A stretch of 58,519 nt of DNA from Nitrospirales bacterium (GTDB taxonomy: Bacteria > Nitrospirota > Nitrospiria > Nitrospirales > UBA8639): contig BQIX01000004.1 of NCBI GenBank assembly GCA_021604145.1, positions 1 to 58,519 of the forward strand, given 5' to 3'. Below are positions 34,300-43,391 of the stretch, one piece after another (the stretch's first letter is position 1; every line of letters starts with the position of its first letter). Under the pieces are notes generated by a model. That model searched no databases, was not told the origin of the DNA, and worked only from the letters and a program-made list of their open reading frames with translations. A program made the position numbers and the translations under genes.

Positions 34300-35646
34300 A
34301 TGGCATTACCGTTAACAAAACACGATGAGTTAGTTCCTCCCTCCGAGAGTAGGGTATCTGAGTTTCAGAGGGTTGGTGAATTTAGGCACAAGATTGAATT
34401 GGCCATGGGATGGTTTGCCGCGGTGTTAAGCGGTGCTTGTATTCATAGTATGTGTTTGCTTTTTATCATGCCCATTCCTGTCCTCATGATGTCTTATCCT
34501 CTCATTATTACGTCAGTTGACGAAGACTTTGGATCTCTTCTGACGGTGGTTCTTGTTTTTGTTGCAGGCGGTTTAACGTTCTGTGCAAGTTTACCTGCAG
34601 GACGTTTTTGGCTTCGTGCTCTTCCTCCTTACGTAACTGGGAAATGGCGCAAAGGAGTAGTAGTGTACCTTGTGTTCTTTGCCGTTTCGAGCATCGTGGG
34701 ATTTGTGACCTATTTATTCAGTGGTGAAGACGGGAATCCTCAACTGAACCCTGCATCATTTCAAGCGACGATGTCCCCGGTGCTTCACACCCTGAATACC
34801 TGGCTTCCACTTTTCTATGGTCTTGGATTTACAATTCCACTAGCCGTTCGGCATCTCTGGCCTCAGCGGTTTTTAAAGTTGCCTTTTGTTCTTTTTTTGC
34901 GACGTTTTTCGACGTTTCCTGATCGAACTGTCCAAAATGTCCTACTCAAGTGCTCGCCTTCTGGCAAACCCGTGGCTTTCCTCACACCGACTGGAAGCAA
35001 AATGGGAGATTGGAATCCTTTTCGCGTAGGATTTTCTGGGATTAAATTCTGGTGTCCGATTTGCAGCATGCCGGCGATACTCCGGTCGACGAATGAGGAC
35101 TGGCAGGCGGCAGCTCAGATGATGATCAAGAACGCACAGAGTATTGTGCTGGATATTTCTGAAGGCAGTGGTGCTATTCAATCTGAGATCACGATGATTA
35201 ACGAGGGTAATCGGTGGCAGGACGTCCTTCTCTTGGTATCAGAAGACAAGGCCGCAACCGAAGAAGCGACGATTCAGCAATTTACTGCACAAGGTGCGAC
35301 AGTGATCTCTTACAGAAAAAGCTGGTGGCGAGCGATTCCCAGACTTGTCGTTGGAATTTTTCTTGCCTGTGCTCTTGTTGGTGTGGCTTTCATTGTCTTT
35401 CCGATGTTGCTGACATGGTTTGGGAGTTTCATCGTAAGTGGTACTTCCTTGACTGCCGGTCAAGCCCCTCCAGTTTCTTTCATGAGGTCAGGCGGGTTTG
35501 GGGGATTCTTTTCATGGTATCAGCTTGTTATAGGCTTTGTTGTGTTCCCATGGGTCTATGGCATTTTCTTTGTCCGACCGGCATTGAATAAACGTGCGGT
35601 CAAAGATCTTTCGAAGCGTCTCCGAAGAGCTTCTAGTGCGGCCTGA
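34300..35646 (+). CDS. Polytopic membrane protein with TIR/nucleotide-like cytosolic domain
   Basis: A 448-residue protein. Membrane helices are visible at about 35-60, 65-90, 112-135 and 165-190, and two more near 345-370 and 400-425. Between them, residues ~225-340 form a soluble alpha/beta domain with 'WQAAAQMMIKNAQSIVLDIS' followed by 'EGSGAIQSEI', 'DVLLLVSED' and 'FTAQGATVISYR'. That order resembles TIR-like or related Rossmann-type folds that sense or cleave nucleotides; the assignment is tentative. It lies upstream of two protease genes in the same direction (52 and 41 bp spacing), suggesting one transcription unit. It could act as a sensor, transporter or immunity component. Confidence 0.75.
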   Translation: MALPLTKHDELVPPSESRVSEFQRVGEFRHKIELAMGWFAAVLSGACIHSMCLLFIMPIPVLMMSYPLIITSVDEDFGSLLTVVLVFVAGGLTFCASLPAGRFWLRALPPYVTGKWRKGVVVYLVFFAVSSIVGFVTYLFSGEDGNPQLNPASFQATMSPVLHTLNTWLPLFYGLGFTIPLAVRHLWPQRFLKLPFVLFLRRFSTFPDRTVQNVLLKCSPSGKPVAFLTPTGSKMGDWNPFRVGFSGIKFWCPICSMPAILRSTNEDWQAAAQMMIKNAQSIVLDISEGSGAIQSEITMINEGNRWQDVLLLVSEDKAATEEATIQQFTAQGATVISYRKSWWRAIPRLVVGIFLACALVGVAFIVFPMLLTWFGSFIVSGTSLTAGQAPPVSFMRSGGFGGFFSWYQLVIGFVVFPWVYGIFFVRPALNKRAVKDLSKRLRRASSAA

Positions 35647-35697
35647 TGTTCAAATAGGGGAGAAGTTTATGAAGGCTTTACATCTAGAGAGGATACA

Positions 35698-36597
35698 ATG
35701 GCACCATCCAGGGTAATAGTAAAACGACGGGAACCGATAACCAATCAAAGCCCTCGATCGACAGGGAATCCAACTCGTGGAATGGCCAATCGCAATATTA
35801 AGCTTTTTGCTAAGACGACAAATCCTTTGCATGTTCGGCAACGAGGCATCGCAGGATGTCCGCTTCCTGCTGCTGTAGCAGCAGTCACGCGGTCTTGTCC
35901 TCAGCAACTTCAAGCTATGGTTCAGGAAACGAAGGGGCAATCTCTTGTTTCGTGGTTTGACGATGAAACGCCTCGAACACGCTTTACGGCCAATCGCATG
36001 ATCACTGTGAAATTCCATGGATGGTCCGTTCGCCTGACACCGTTTTTGTATTTCACGTCGGGCAATCGTCTCCGTTTTGCTTCATCAACGGATGGAGCTG
36101 GTTATGTGAGTTACATTGAGAAAGCCTATGTGATGTTGAAAGGCGCACATCGATACGAGAACCTTGACGCCTTTAAAGCGGCCAACCCGCTGACCGTGAG
36201 CCGTATTATGATCGATCTTGTCGGGCCAATTAACAAAATTGACTTTGCCTTGAATGGTACCGGAGAGATCTTCCAAAACCTTACGAAACCGAGAGAAACG
36301 ATCCCAGCAAGTCGTGTTAAACGAGTCACCACGACTCTTTTACGGACATTTTTAAAAAAGGCTAATCCGACGCATCTTCACCCGCGTGCGACGATTGCCA
36401 CCACGCGAGATAGTGGTCCACTTCTTCGCCAACTAAATTTAGTCGGGTTCCACACGTACGCGGTGCTATCTTTTTCTAACGATAGAGTGAGGGTGTTTGA
36501 AGCGATGCGCGGTACGGAACGAACCCTCTCATTACACAATTTTCGGCGAGCCTTTGACACGGTGTTACAAGCACGCATGCATTCGCAATGTCGATAA
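35698..36597 (+). CDS. Calpain/papain-like cysteine protease candidate
   Basis: A 299-residue protein without signal peptide. The segment 'QRGIAGCPLPAAVAAVTRSC' (Cys54) resembles the active-site helix of calpain-type peptidases (usually 'GDCWFLAA'). 'GYVSYIEKAYVMLKGAHRYE' matches the calpain 'LWVPLLEKAYAKLKG' region. 'GFHTYAVLSFSNDRVRVFEA' supplies the catalytic His (His252). The third residue, normally Asn of NPWG, would fall in 'EAMRG', where Asn is not visible, so activity is uncertain. The N-terminal ~35 residues are basic and disordered. Adjacent to a second, serine-type protease; may be an effector or regulator (inference). Confidence 0.68.
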   Translation: MAPSRVIVKRREPITNQSPRSTGNPTRGMANRNIKLFAKTTNPLHVRQRGIAGCPLPAAVAAVTRSCPQQLQAMVQETKGQSLVSWFDDETPRTRFTANRMITVKFHGWSVRLTPFLYFTSGNRLRFASSTDGAGYVSYIEKAYVMLKGAHRYENLDAFKAANPLTVSRIMIDLVGPINKIDFALNGTGEIFQNLTKPRETIPASRVKRVTTTLLRTFLKKANPTHLHPRATIATTRDSGPLLRQLNLVGFHTYAVLSFSNDRVRVFEAMRGTERTLSLHNFRRAFDTVLQARMHSQCR

Positions 36598-36637
36598 GTC
36601 GCTTTGTGGTAATTTGAGTACGCCATGACCATTTCGT

Positions 36638-38014
36638 ATGACGAATAGCCACATGACGGAGCTCAAAATGGAAAAACAATTTCTGGTGTCAAATGTTCCT
36701 GTGCCAGGGCAGTTTTATACGGTTCAAAAAAAGTCAAGTACTCTACTAACATCGGTGGGTAAAGCGTATCACGTCTCTGCTGGAGCCAAACGCTTGAAAC
36801 TTGCGCAAAAAGTCAATGCTCACCCATTGAATCGAAAATATTGGGTCAAACCTCAAAGTAACTTTAATAAAAAGTTTTTTCCAGAAGGGATTATTTCCTT
36901 TAATCCAATTTTTACTCGTACGACAGAGTCTCATCTGTTTGTTGAAAAGGGAAACAATTTTGCAGTGATTTGGATTCCTATACAAGAAGATATTGCCCAT
37001 GAACGGTTGGGAGCCATGTATGACATTCCTCAAGGGTTTGTTGAGCACGCCATTCGTCACGTTTGCGACGACCTGGCTGCAGATACGCAAACCCGAATCT
37101 TAGGTCAAGTCGCGGGAGGTAAGAAGGACGATTCTTCCAACAAAGATAGCCTCGCCCTCGTGCCGGATGCGTCTCGCACTCCATTTCGTTTCATCTGTTC
37201 CATATTTGCAATTTTCCCGAGTCCGTTTCATCCCGATGTTGAGCTTGTCAGCGGTCCGGCGACTGGGACACTCATTAGTAACCGCCATGTTTTAACCGCT
37301 GCTCATGTGCTGCGTACTCGTCTTTCTAAGTTCGATCCCATTTTTGACGCACGCAAAGTTCTTATCGCGCCGGGAAACGATAGCCTGTTAAATTTTTTCT
37401 CTGATACGTCTAAACTGAGTCTTGTAGACCGTGTATTGCTCGTGTTATCAGGGGCTCTTACTCCTTTTGGGCAATTTGTTTCAAGAAGATTTTCTATTCC
37501 TAAGGAGTATCGTGAAGGCTCCTCCCACAAACAGCATCTATTTGATTACGGGGTCATTGAATTACCGACTAACGTGGGTGAAATCACGATCGGAAAAAGG
37601 AAGAAACAATTTGGGTTTTGGGGAAGTCGGAAATTCGGAGACGGTACTATTCTGGTACCACAGCATGAAAAAATTGCAGCAAGTACCAAGTCGGTCTTTC
37701 TGTCTGGCTATCCGACTACACATGTTTCGACCCATGGTGTTAGGCAATGGGTTGGTATGGGCCCTATATCCTCAGACCTCCCTGTCAATGATCAGATAAC
37801 TCTTAAACGTGGGGCACGGCGGCGCTTAGGATATCATATTGCAACAGAAGACGGTCATAGTGGTAGTCCTGTGTGGAATAACTTGAGGGTAAATGGAAAA
37901 GTCAAGAGAAGCTTACTTGCTATCCACTCACACGGGGCATTCGAGAGTGACCTTGCTCATTCTGGAATCCTTCTAACTGGTGATGTTCTCAAACAGATAA
38001 GACAATTACGCTGA
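36638..38014 (+). CDS. Trypsin-like serine protease with LysM-like N-terminus
   Basis: A 458-residue protein; ATG 36668 is an alternative start. Residues ~15-80 resemble a LysM-type domain ('PGQFYTVQKKSSTLLTSVGK', 'RLKLAQKVNAHPLNRKYW'). The chymotrypsin fold starts near residue 185, with the triad His223 ('LTAAHVL'), Asp303 ('LFDYGVIELP') and Ser408 (GHSGSP, a variant of GDSGGP). There is no secretion signal, so it acts in the cytosol or is delivered by another system. It lies directly after the calpain-like gene. I infer a paired-protease module. Confidence 0.8.
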   Translation: MTNSHMTELKMEKQFLVSNVPVPGQFYTVQKKSSTLLTSVGKAYHVSAGAKRLKLAQKVNAHPLNRKYWVKPQSNFNKKFFPEGIISFNPIFTRTTESHLFVEKGNNFAVIWIPIQEDIAHERLGAMYDIPQGFVEHAIRHVCDDLAADTQTRILGQVAGGKKDDSSNKDSLALVPDASRTPFRFICSIFAIFPSPFHPDVELVSGPATGTLISNRHVLTAAHVLRTRLSKFDPIFDARKVLIAPGNDSLLNFFSDTSKLSLVDRVLLVLSGALTPFGQFVSRRFSIPKEYREGSSHKQHLFDYGVIELPTNVGEITIGKRKKQFGFWGSRKFGDGTILVPQHEKIAASTKSVFLSGYPTTHVSTHGVRQWVGMGPISSDLPVNDQITLKRGARRRLGYHIATEDGHSGSPVWNNLRVNGKVKRSLLAIHSHGAFESDLAHSGILLTGDVLKQIRQLR

Positions 38015-38050
38015 ATAATAGGAATCTAGTGCCTTGGACAGAGCACCATC

Positions 38051-38855
38051 CTATAATAGAGGATTATATTGTCTTTCACGTAGCAACTCGTTGACGAATT
38101 GGATAAATCCTATTTGAGGTGAATTTTTACAAGCTCTACCATGCGGGTGAGTAGTGTGTATTTCGCGTAAAATATGCTTAACTCGGGCTTGTACATAGGT
38201 ATTATTTTCAGTTGGCAGCATTCGAAGTGGTTTGGGTAAGATGGCGGCTATCCTGGCGGCTTCCCCTTGTGTTATCCGGTTTGCCGATTTGTGAAAATAC
38301 TTTCGAGCTGCCGCTTCAATGCCAAAGATTCCAGGGCCTAATTCGATGACGTTGACATAGAGTTCAAGAATCCGAGTCTTTGAAAGATGCTTTTCGAGTT
38401 GATACGTGATAATAGCCTCTTTCAGTTTTCTCATTGGTGTCTGAGCAGACGTCAGGAATAAGTTTTTGGCTAGCTGCTGCGTAATTGTACTGCCACCTCT
38501 TAAGATTTCCCCTTGATCGATATTCACTTGAATTGATTCTTTGACTGCGGTCCAATCAAATCCTTGTTGGCAAAAAAATCGCATCTTTTGCCGCGATGAT
38601 CGCATTGAGAGTGGGGGCTGACACTTCTGAAAGAGGCGTCCATTGCCGAAAGACTTGAATGTGATGATTCTTAGGTAGCCGCTCTCTGATTTGTTGTTGC
38701 ATAAACGTCGTCATTCCGGGATTCTCGTCTTGCAACAAAGGTATTGTGTTGAACGGAATTGACCAAATTTCATACGCGAGATAGCCGAGTCCTAAAAGTA
38801 AAAGGATCAAACTTCCACGGATCATGTATCGAATGAATCCAACAATCATGTTCAT
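38051..38855 (-). pseudogene. mtgA: Monofunctional peptidoglycan transglycosylase, frameshifted
   Basis: A GT51 family gene. The N-terminus has a membrane anchor ('GSLILLLLGLGYLAYEIW'). The frame breaks at ~38580. 'LNAIIAAKDA' ends one frame, and the other resumes at 'RFFCQQGFDWTAVKESI'; loss of two bases from a GCGC repeat (GATGCGCGA to GATGCGA) would explain this. Motif I is also damaged: the catalytic Glu of 'AAEDARF..H.G' is Lys, and the His is Gln. Motifs 'RGGSTITQQLAKNLFL', 'RKLKEA' and 'ILELYVNVIELGPGIFGIEA' remain. It would normally polymerise lipid II. It is probably non-functional, unless the break is a sequencing error. Confidence 0.85.
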
Positions 38856-39061
38856 CTTTAAGCAAAATTGAATAGCCCATGATTAATCCGATCCAACAAA
38901 AACTTCATTCTCGAGACCGAACCTTTCTTGCGTTCCTCAAGCATCAGATTGAGATCCTGTGTTTTTCTGATATTTATAGCCTCTAAAAGTTTTACCGTAT
39001 TTCTATTTGGAAGAATACACGTAATTTGCTAAACTCCGTCCGCTTAACCGAGTAAGCGTCG

Positions 39062-39082
39062 CTAGCAGTAATTGTCTGCTAG
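39062..39082. promoter_or_regulatory. Inverted repeat upstream of small lipoprotein
   Basis: CTAGCAG-taattgt-CTGCTAG is a perfect 7-bp inverted repeat 48 bases before the lipoprotein start, preceded by a smaller one (GCTTA-accgag-TAAGC at 39042-39057). It may be a leader hairpin or operator. No known riboswitch is recognised. Confidence 0.35.
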
Positions 39083-39129
39083 TAAAGTTGTCTGAACGAA
39101 TACACTTTGCGGCTCATGGAGGAGGTGGT

Positions 39130-39324
39130 ATGTTCCAATTCTATTATGGATTCTGTGTATTACTTTTATTCATCGTGGGAATGGTGGGTTGTGCAAGTGA
39201 TCGAGGGATAAAACCCCAAGGTCCACAGACTCTTCTCGAATGCATCAATGAATCTCAAGAGCAGATGTCTCCAGAAAAGAAAAGAATGATCGAAGAGGAC
39301 TGCCAAAATCGGTTTCCCCGATAA
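39130..39324 (+). CDS. Small lipoprotein
   Basis: A 64-residue protein. ATG 39130 is chosen because GGAGGAGGTGGT precedes it and the result is a classic lipoprotein signal ('MFQFYYGFCVLLLFIVGMVG', then Cys). The mature part is ~44 residues, charged and helical, with two Cys ('LLECINESQEQ' and 'EEDCQNRFPR'). Function unknown. It converges with the kinase gene, leaving only seven bases between their ends. Confidence 0.75.
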   Translation: MFQFYYGFCVLLLFIVGMVGCASDRGIKPQGPQTLLECINESQEQMSPEKKRMIEEDCQNRFPR

Positions 39325-39331
39325 CAATACC

Positions 39332-41548
39332 CTAAGACTGACTAGCGACAGGACTTTTCCATTCTGCATGGGGAAGGCACCACTGTTTGCCTTTTCGCAT
39401 TATGTGTAACGTGAGTGTGTTGTTCTTTGCCTGCCTCGCTGCCTCACCCTGTAGTTGAAATTGCACAATTGCTGGTTTTCCCGTTTCAATTGATAGTATT
39501 TCATAACTTGCGTGGATTTCCTGGTTCCTTTTAAATAGTGCTGTAAGCTTCGTTAGATCTCCTGAATCGATGTAAAGCAGACGTTGAAGCAGGCTTGTAT
39601 CCCTGTTGCCCAGTGCCAATTGAATATGAAGCATCATGCTCTCAAAATCCGGCTTCGTACACCCAGCGAAAGTTTCCTCAATTGTCTCCATGTGACTCTG
39701 CACATAGTAAGAAAAGTCGTCTGTCATATCTTTTAGTTTCTTTGTGTTTACTTCTTGGCCCTGAGTCCACGTTTTGATGAACTGTTTTGTCTGTTTCGTC
39801 GTGACTGAGGGCTTCAATGTTACCGCCACCCTAGTCGATTCTTTTATTTTCTTGCGTATCGACTCACGAGTTCTTTCGTACAGCGCTGTCTCATCTTTGA
39901 GGTTTCGTCGCACACGTGAAACATCTGGAGGGTCGGCTGTTGCTCCATTTCGAAATGAATGTGTGTGGTTAATAAATTGTCTCACTGGTTTACGCAAACT
40001 CTCATGCGCAGTCTCTAGTTGGGCTATGTCACGACGAATGCTTGATGAAAGACTATTGAGCAATTCTCGGGCTCTGTTATTGTGAGCTTCTTGAATCTCA
40101 GAAAGAGCCGTCCGTAGTTCTTTTTCTTGCGTCATTGACCCAATATGTACATTTCTTTCAGCTTCATTAATCTTTCGACGGATTGCACCTAGCTGTTTAC
40201 GTATCTCGGCTGACTCCCCCTGTTCATTACCTTCACCTATCACGCTCGTAATGTTCTTTAAAAGTGGATCCCACACTGTTCTTTGACGTTGAAGTTCGCT
40301 CATAATTTGCCGTCGCAATTTCTCGAGCCCTTCCTGCTTGACGCGCGACGGTTGAAGTTTGGGAGACTGAGGGTTGTGGCCTTGAGTGCCGCTCGGATCT
40401 GTGCTGGGGATAGGGTCATCCTCTGTCTTTTTTTTAGGTTCAAGATCTTTTCCGATCTCAAAGGAGTCTGGCGGCATACTGAAGAGTTCGATGATGTGCT
40501 CTTGAAGAAACCAACCTCCTGCAATTATCAACATCACCGTAATCAACACTCCCAACCAAGGCTTCCTCAGCGATAACGAATTAAGGCTAGGCGAATTATT
40601 TGTAATTTTTATTTGTGCCTCTTCTTGAGCTTTTCTTGCTAGTCCCGTGGGAAGCTGAATGGTCTTCTCAGAGTCCGACGGTATTGGAGTATGGTCAGGG
40701 AATTTTTCACGCCAGTGTTGTAGCAGGATTCCAGCGTCTTGATAACGATTGCGAGGGTCTGATTCCAATAGCTTCGGAAGAATGTCTGTGAGTGCGACAG
40801 GAACCGTGTCGGGCAACGGAAGTTCGAGTGGATTGTTCAGGTCCTCTTTACGTCGGATAATGTCAATCGGCGAAAGGTCCGAAAATGGAGTCTTTCCCGT
40901 TGACATTTCATATAGCACAATCCCTAAAGAATAGAGGTCACTTGCCGGACCAACGGTATCGTCACCTTTTGTCCTTGGCTGCGTGGCACCAGAATCACGT
41001 AGATGTTCTGGGGAAATATAAGGCAAAGTTCCGTAGCCGGCATTGGTGTAGTTCTTAAATTGATTTTCGAGGTTTTTGGCGATCCCAAAGTCTACAAGTT
41101 TGATTTGACGAGGAACTTCGTTACTAATAAGAATGTTTGCTGGTTTTATGTCGCGATGAATGATGTTGAATGTGTGCATATACTCCAATGCTTTCGCTAC
41201 CGAGAGGAATATTTCTGCTGACTCTGAGAATGGGAGAGGCCCTCGTTGACTCAACATTTTCCCCAGATCCATTCCTGGAATATAGTCCATGACCAAATAG
41301 ATCTTGTCACCTTCCGCCGTCACCTTATGGAGTTTGACAATGTGCGGATGATCATCCAATTTTGCCATCAAAACTGCTTCATCTAAGAACTTGTTTTTCC
41401 AGTCGGGATCGTCGTGGAGTTCCGATGGCACTGTTTTAATTGCAAATTCTTTTCCTGTATCCCTATGAGCGACATGATAGATAACTCCCATTCCTCCACC
41501 AGGAATCTTTTTAATAGCCTCATAGTCTCTGAACACACCGTGTACCAT
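39332..41548 (-). CDS. Transmembrane Ser/Thr protein kinase
   Basis: A 738-residue kinase. ATG 41548 is preferred to an upstream start because GTGGAG precedes it and the kinase fold begins at once. Glycine loop GGGMGV at 17-22, Lys38 in 'FAIK', 'HRDIKPANIL' at 131-140 and DFG at 153-155 are all intact. A membrane helix lies at ~330-350. The exported part is coiled-coil-rich (~390-600), with a C-terminal ~90-residue beta domain ('IETGKPAIVQFQLQGEAAR', 'LTLHIMRKGKQWCLP') resembling a ligand-binding fold. It may sense envelope state and phosphorylate partners read by the FHA proteins at 1545 and 2261 (inference). Confidence 0.92.
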   Translation of the reverse strand: MVHGVFRDYEAIKKIPGGGMGVIYHVAHRDTGKEFAIKTVPSELHDDPDWKNKFLDEAVLMAKLDDHPHIVKLHKVTAEGDKIYLVMDYIPGMDLGKMLSQRGPLPFSESAEIFLSVAKALEYMHTFNIIHRDIKPANILISNEVPRQIKLVDFGIAKNLENQFKNYTNAGYGTLPYISPEHLRDSGATQPRTKGDDTVGPASDLYSLGIVLYEMSTGKTPFSDLSPIDIIRRKEDLNNPLELPLPDTVPVALTDILPKLLESDPRNRYQDAGILLQHWREKFPDHTPIPSDSEKTIQLPTGLARKAQEEAQIKITNNSPSLNSLSLRKPWLGVLITVMLIIAGGWFLQEHIIELFSMPPDSFEIGKDLEPKKKTEDDPIPSTDPSGTQGHNPQSPKLQPSRVKQEGLEKLRRQIMSELQRQRTVWDPLLKNITSVIGEGNEQGESAEIRKQLGAIRRKINEAERNVHIGSMTQEKELRTALSEIQEAHNNRARELLNSLSSSIRRDIAQLETAHESLRKPVRQFINHTHSFRNGATADPPDVSRVRRNLKDETALYERTRESIRKKIKESTRVAVTLKPSVTTKQTKQFIKTWTQGQEVNTKKLKDMTDDFSYYVQSHMETIEETFAGCTKPDFESMMLHIQLALGNRDTSLLQRLLYIDSGDLTKLTALFKRNQEIHASYEILSIETGKPAIVQFQLQGEAARQAKNNTLTLHIMRKGKQWCLPHAEWKSPVASQS

Positions 41549-41869
41549 TTTTACTCCACGAATAGGGTAATCAGACGAAAAGCGCCTACTAGTATACTCT
41601 TTCAATTTATAAAGACAACTCTAATTTAGCAGTAGATTTCCACTGTTGTGGGTCGGGGTAGAGCATGGACTCGTGGAGTTCAGAAAGCTTTGATAGTGAA
41701 ACTATATAAACCGGTTCATGTCCTTACATTACTCAATCTTACACTGTGGTGATGCTTCAATTTCGTTGCAAGTTTCTGGTGTAGGGGATAGTGAGCGAGG
41801 TTGGTAAGTGACAGATGACGCAAATATATTGAATATCATCGCAGACCTTAAAATGCACCAAGGAGTGTG

Positions 41870-42589
41870 CTAGCTTGGCAGCAGGAGAGGCACTAAATCT
41901 TTGGCACGGCCTTGGAAGGAAATATCGACCAGGTTGGAGTTTGGCGTAGGGTCCAAATTCAATTCAACAATAAATGCATGATGTTCTTTGGCAATGGGTG
42001 CAAAAGAGGCTGCGGGATAGACGAGCCCTGATGTTCCGATGATCAACAGAATTTCACAGTTTTGAAGGGCTCTGAAACTGGCATCAAGATCTTCCTGTGC
42101 TAAAGATTCTCCAAACCACACAATGTGTGGCCGCAAGAGACCCTGGCAGTTTGGACAATGTGGAAGAATGTCTATGGGAACATCATGGTTGGGCGCGATG
42201 GTTCCACAGTTTGTACAGCGGACTTTCCAGATGTTGCCATGAATTTCTGACATATTCGTCGATCCTGCCGTACGATGGAGGCCGTCGACGTTTTGCGTGA
42301 TGAGCCAAAAGTTTTCAATTTGCTTCTCAAGTTGAACTATTGCCTCATGGGCGGCATTCGGCGTTTTTGTACTTAACAATTCTCTCCGCCAGTTATACCA
42401 TTCCCAAACCAACTTGGGGTCGCGTTCAAACGCATCAGGTGAAGCCAGTTCTTCCGGACGAAAATTTTTCCATAGTCCGTCGGTTCCTCGAAACGTGGGG
42501 ACTCCGCTGTCTGCCGAAATGCCTGCGCCAGTAAGAACGGCAACCGACCGAGCGTTGCTGATCCGCTCTCGAATATCGAGTAAGCTCAT
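41870..42589 (-). CDS. cobB: Sirtuin NAD-dependent deacylase
   Basis: A 239-residue Sir2 protein. It has 'GAGISADSGVPTFRG' at 21-35, QNVD at 99-102, catalytic His117 ('SEIHGNIWK') and a zinc site of Cys125, Cys128, Cys145 and Cys148. Tyr65-x-x-Arg68 matches the class III pair that binds negatively charged acyl groups, so desuccinylase or demalonylase activity is likely besides deacetylation. It is divergently placed from the next gene. Confidence 0.93.
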   Translation of the reverse strand: MSLLDIRERISNARSVAVLTGAGISADSGVPTFRGTDGLWKNFRPEELASPDAFERDPKLVWEWYNWRRELLSTKTPNAAHEAIVQLEKQIENFWLITQNVDGLHRTAGSTNMSEIHGNIWKVRCTNCGTIAPNHDVPIDILPHCPNCQGLLRPHIVWFGESLAQEDLDASFRALQNCEILLIIGTSGLVYPAASFAPIAKEHHAFIVELNLDPTPNSNLVDISFQGRAKDLVPLLLPS

Positions 42590-42716
42590 ATCAATTTGTC
42601 AATTTTCAATACTTTAGAACTCATCTGGAAGGTGATATTCTCATGAATGAATTTTTTTCACAATCATGAATCCTAAGATTGTCAAGATGAATGCCGGGAG
42701 AAAGCCAATTGATCAC

Positions 42717-43391
42717 ATGTCTGACATGTTTGATCTCACATTACCCCTCACGGAAAAGATTCTGCGGTACCCTGGTGATTCGTTGCCGATATTCAAAAAA
42801 GAAACGGATATTGAACGAGGTGATGTGCTAACGGTTTCACATGTTTCCATGAACAGTCATACCGGGACACATGTCGATGCCCCCGCGCACTTCTTGGGAG
42901 ATGGAGAAACCTTGGATGAATTGCGTCTGGGACGATTTCATGGGCCGGCTGTCGTGTATGAATATCTTGATTGTGACGTCATCGCATCACAAGATTTGCG
43001 AGTGGCTCAAATACCAGAACGACATCATATGTTTCTAAAGACCAAGAATTCTGAATTGCTTCAACGTGATACATTTTCCTCAACCTACTGCACCGTGTCG
43101 CCAGATGCGGCAGAATCGTTGTGTGCGCTTCAACCGCTGTCTGTGGGCTTTGACTATTACAGTCTTGATCCGTACCAAGAGGAAGCAGGCTTTCCAGCTC
43201 ATACAGTCTTTGCTCGAGCTGGTATTCCAGTCTATGTCTGTCTGAATTTAAAAGATGTCCCTGTCGGTGAATATCTATTTTCAGGGTTTCCCCTGCGATT
43301 GGCCGGAGCCGAAGCCTCACCGGTACGGGCGGTGCTGATGCAGGCAGCTGAGGGTTCACGTCGTGAATTTCGTTCAAGAAAGGTTACGTGA
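42717..43391 (+). CDS. Cyclase/arylformamidase-family hydrolase
   Basis: A 224-residue metal-dependent hydrolase of the kynurenine formamidase/cyclase family. The signature 'SMNSHTGTHVDAPAHFLGDG' provides the His/Asp metal ligands, and 'VGFDYYSLDP' and 'LKDVPVGEYLFSGFPLRLAG' are also typical. ATG 42717 gives the usual family start; an ATG at 42666 would add 17 residues. Substrate unknown: no other kynurenine-pathway gene is present. Its stop overlaps the next start by one base. Confidence 0.88.
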   Translation: MSDMFDLTLPLTEKILRYPGDSLPIFKKETDIERGDVLTVSHVSMNSHTGTHVDAPAHFLGDGETLDELRLGRFHGPAVVYEYLDCDVIASQDLRVAQIPERHHMFLKTKNSELLQRDTFSSTYCTVSPDAAESLCALQPLSVGFDYYSLDPYQEEAGFPAHTVFARAGIPVYVCLNLKDVPVGEYLFSGFPLRLAGAEASPVRAVLMQAAEGSRREFRSRKVT

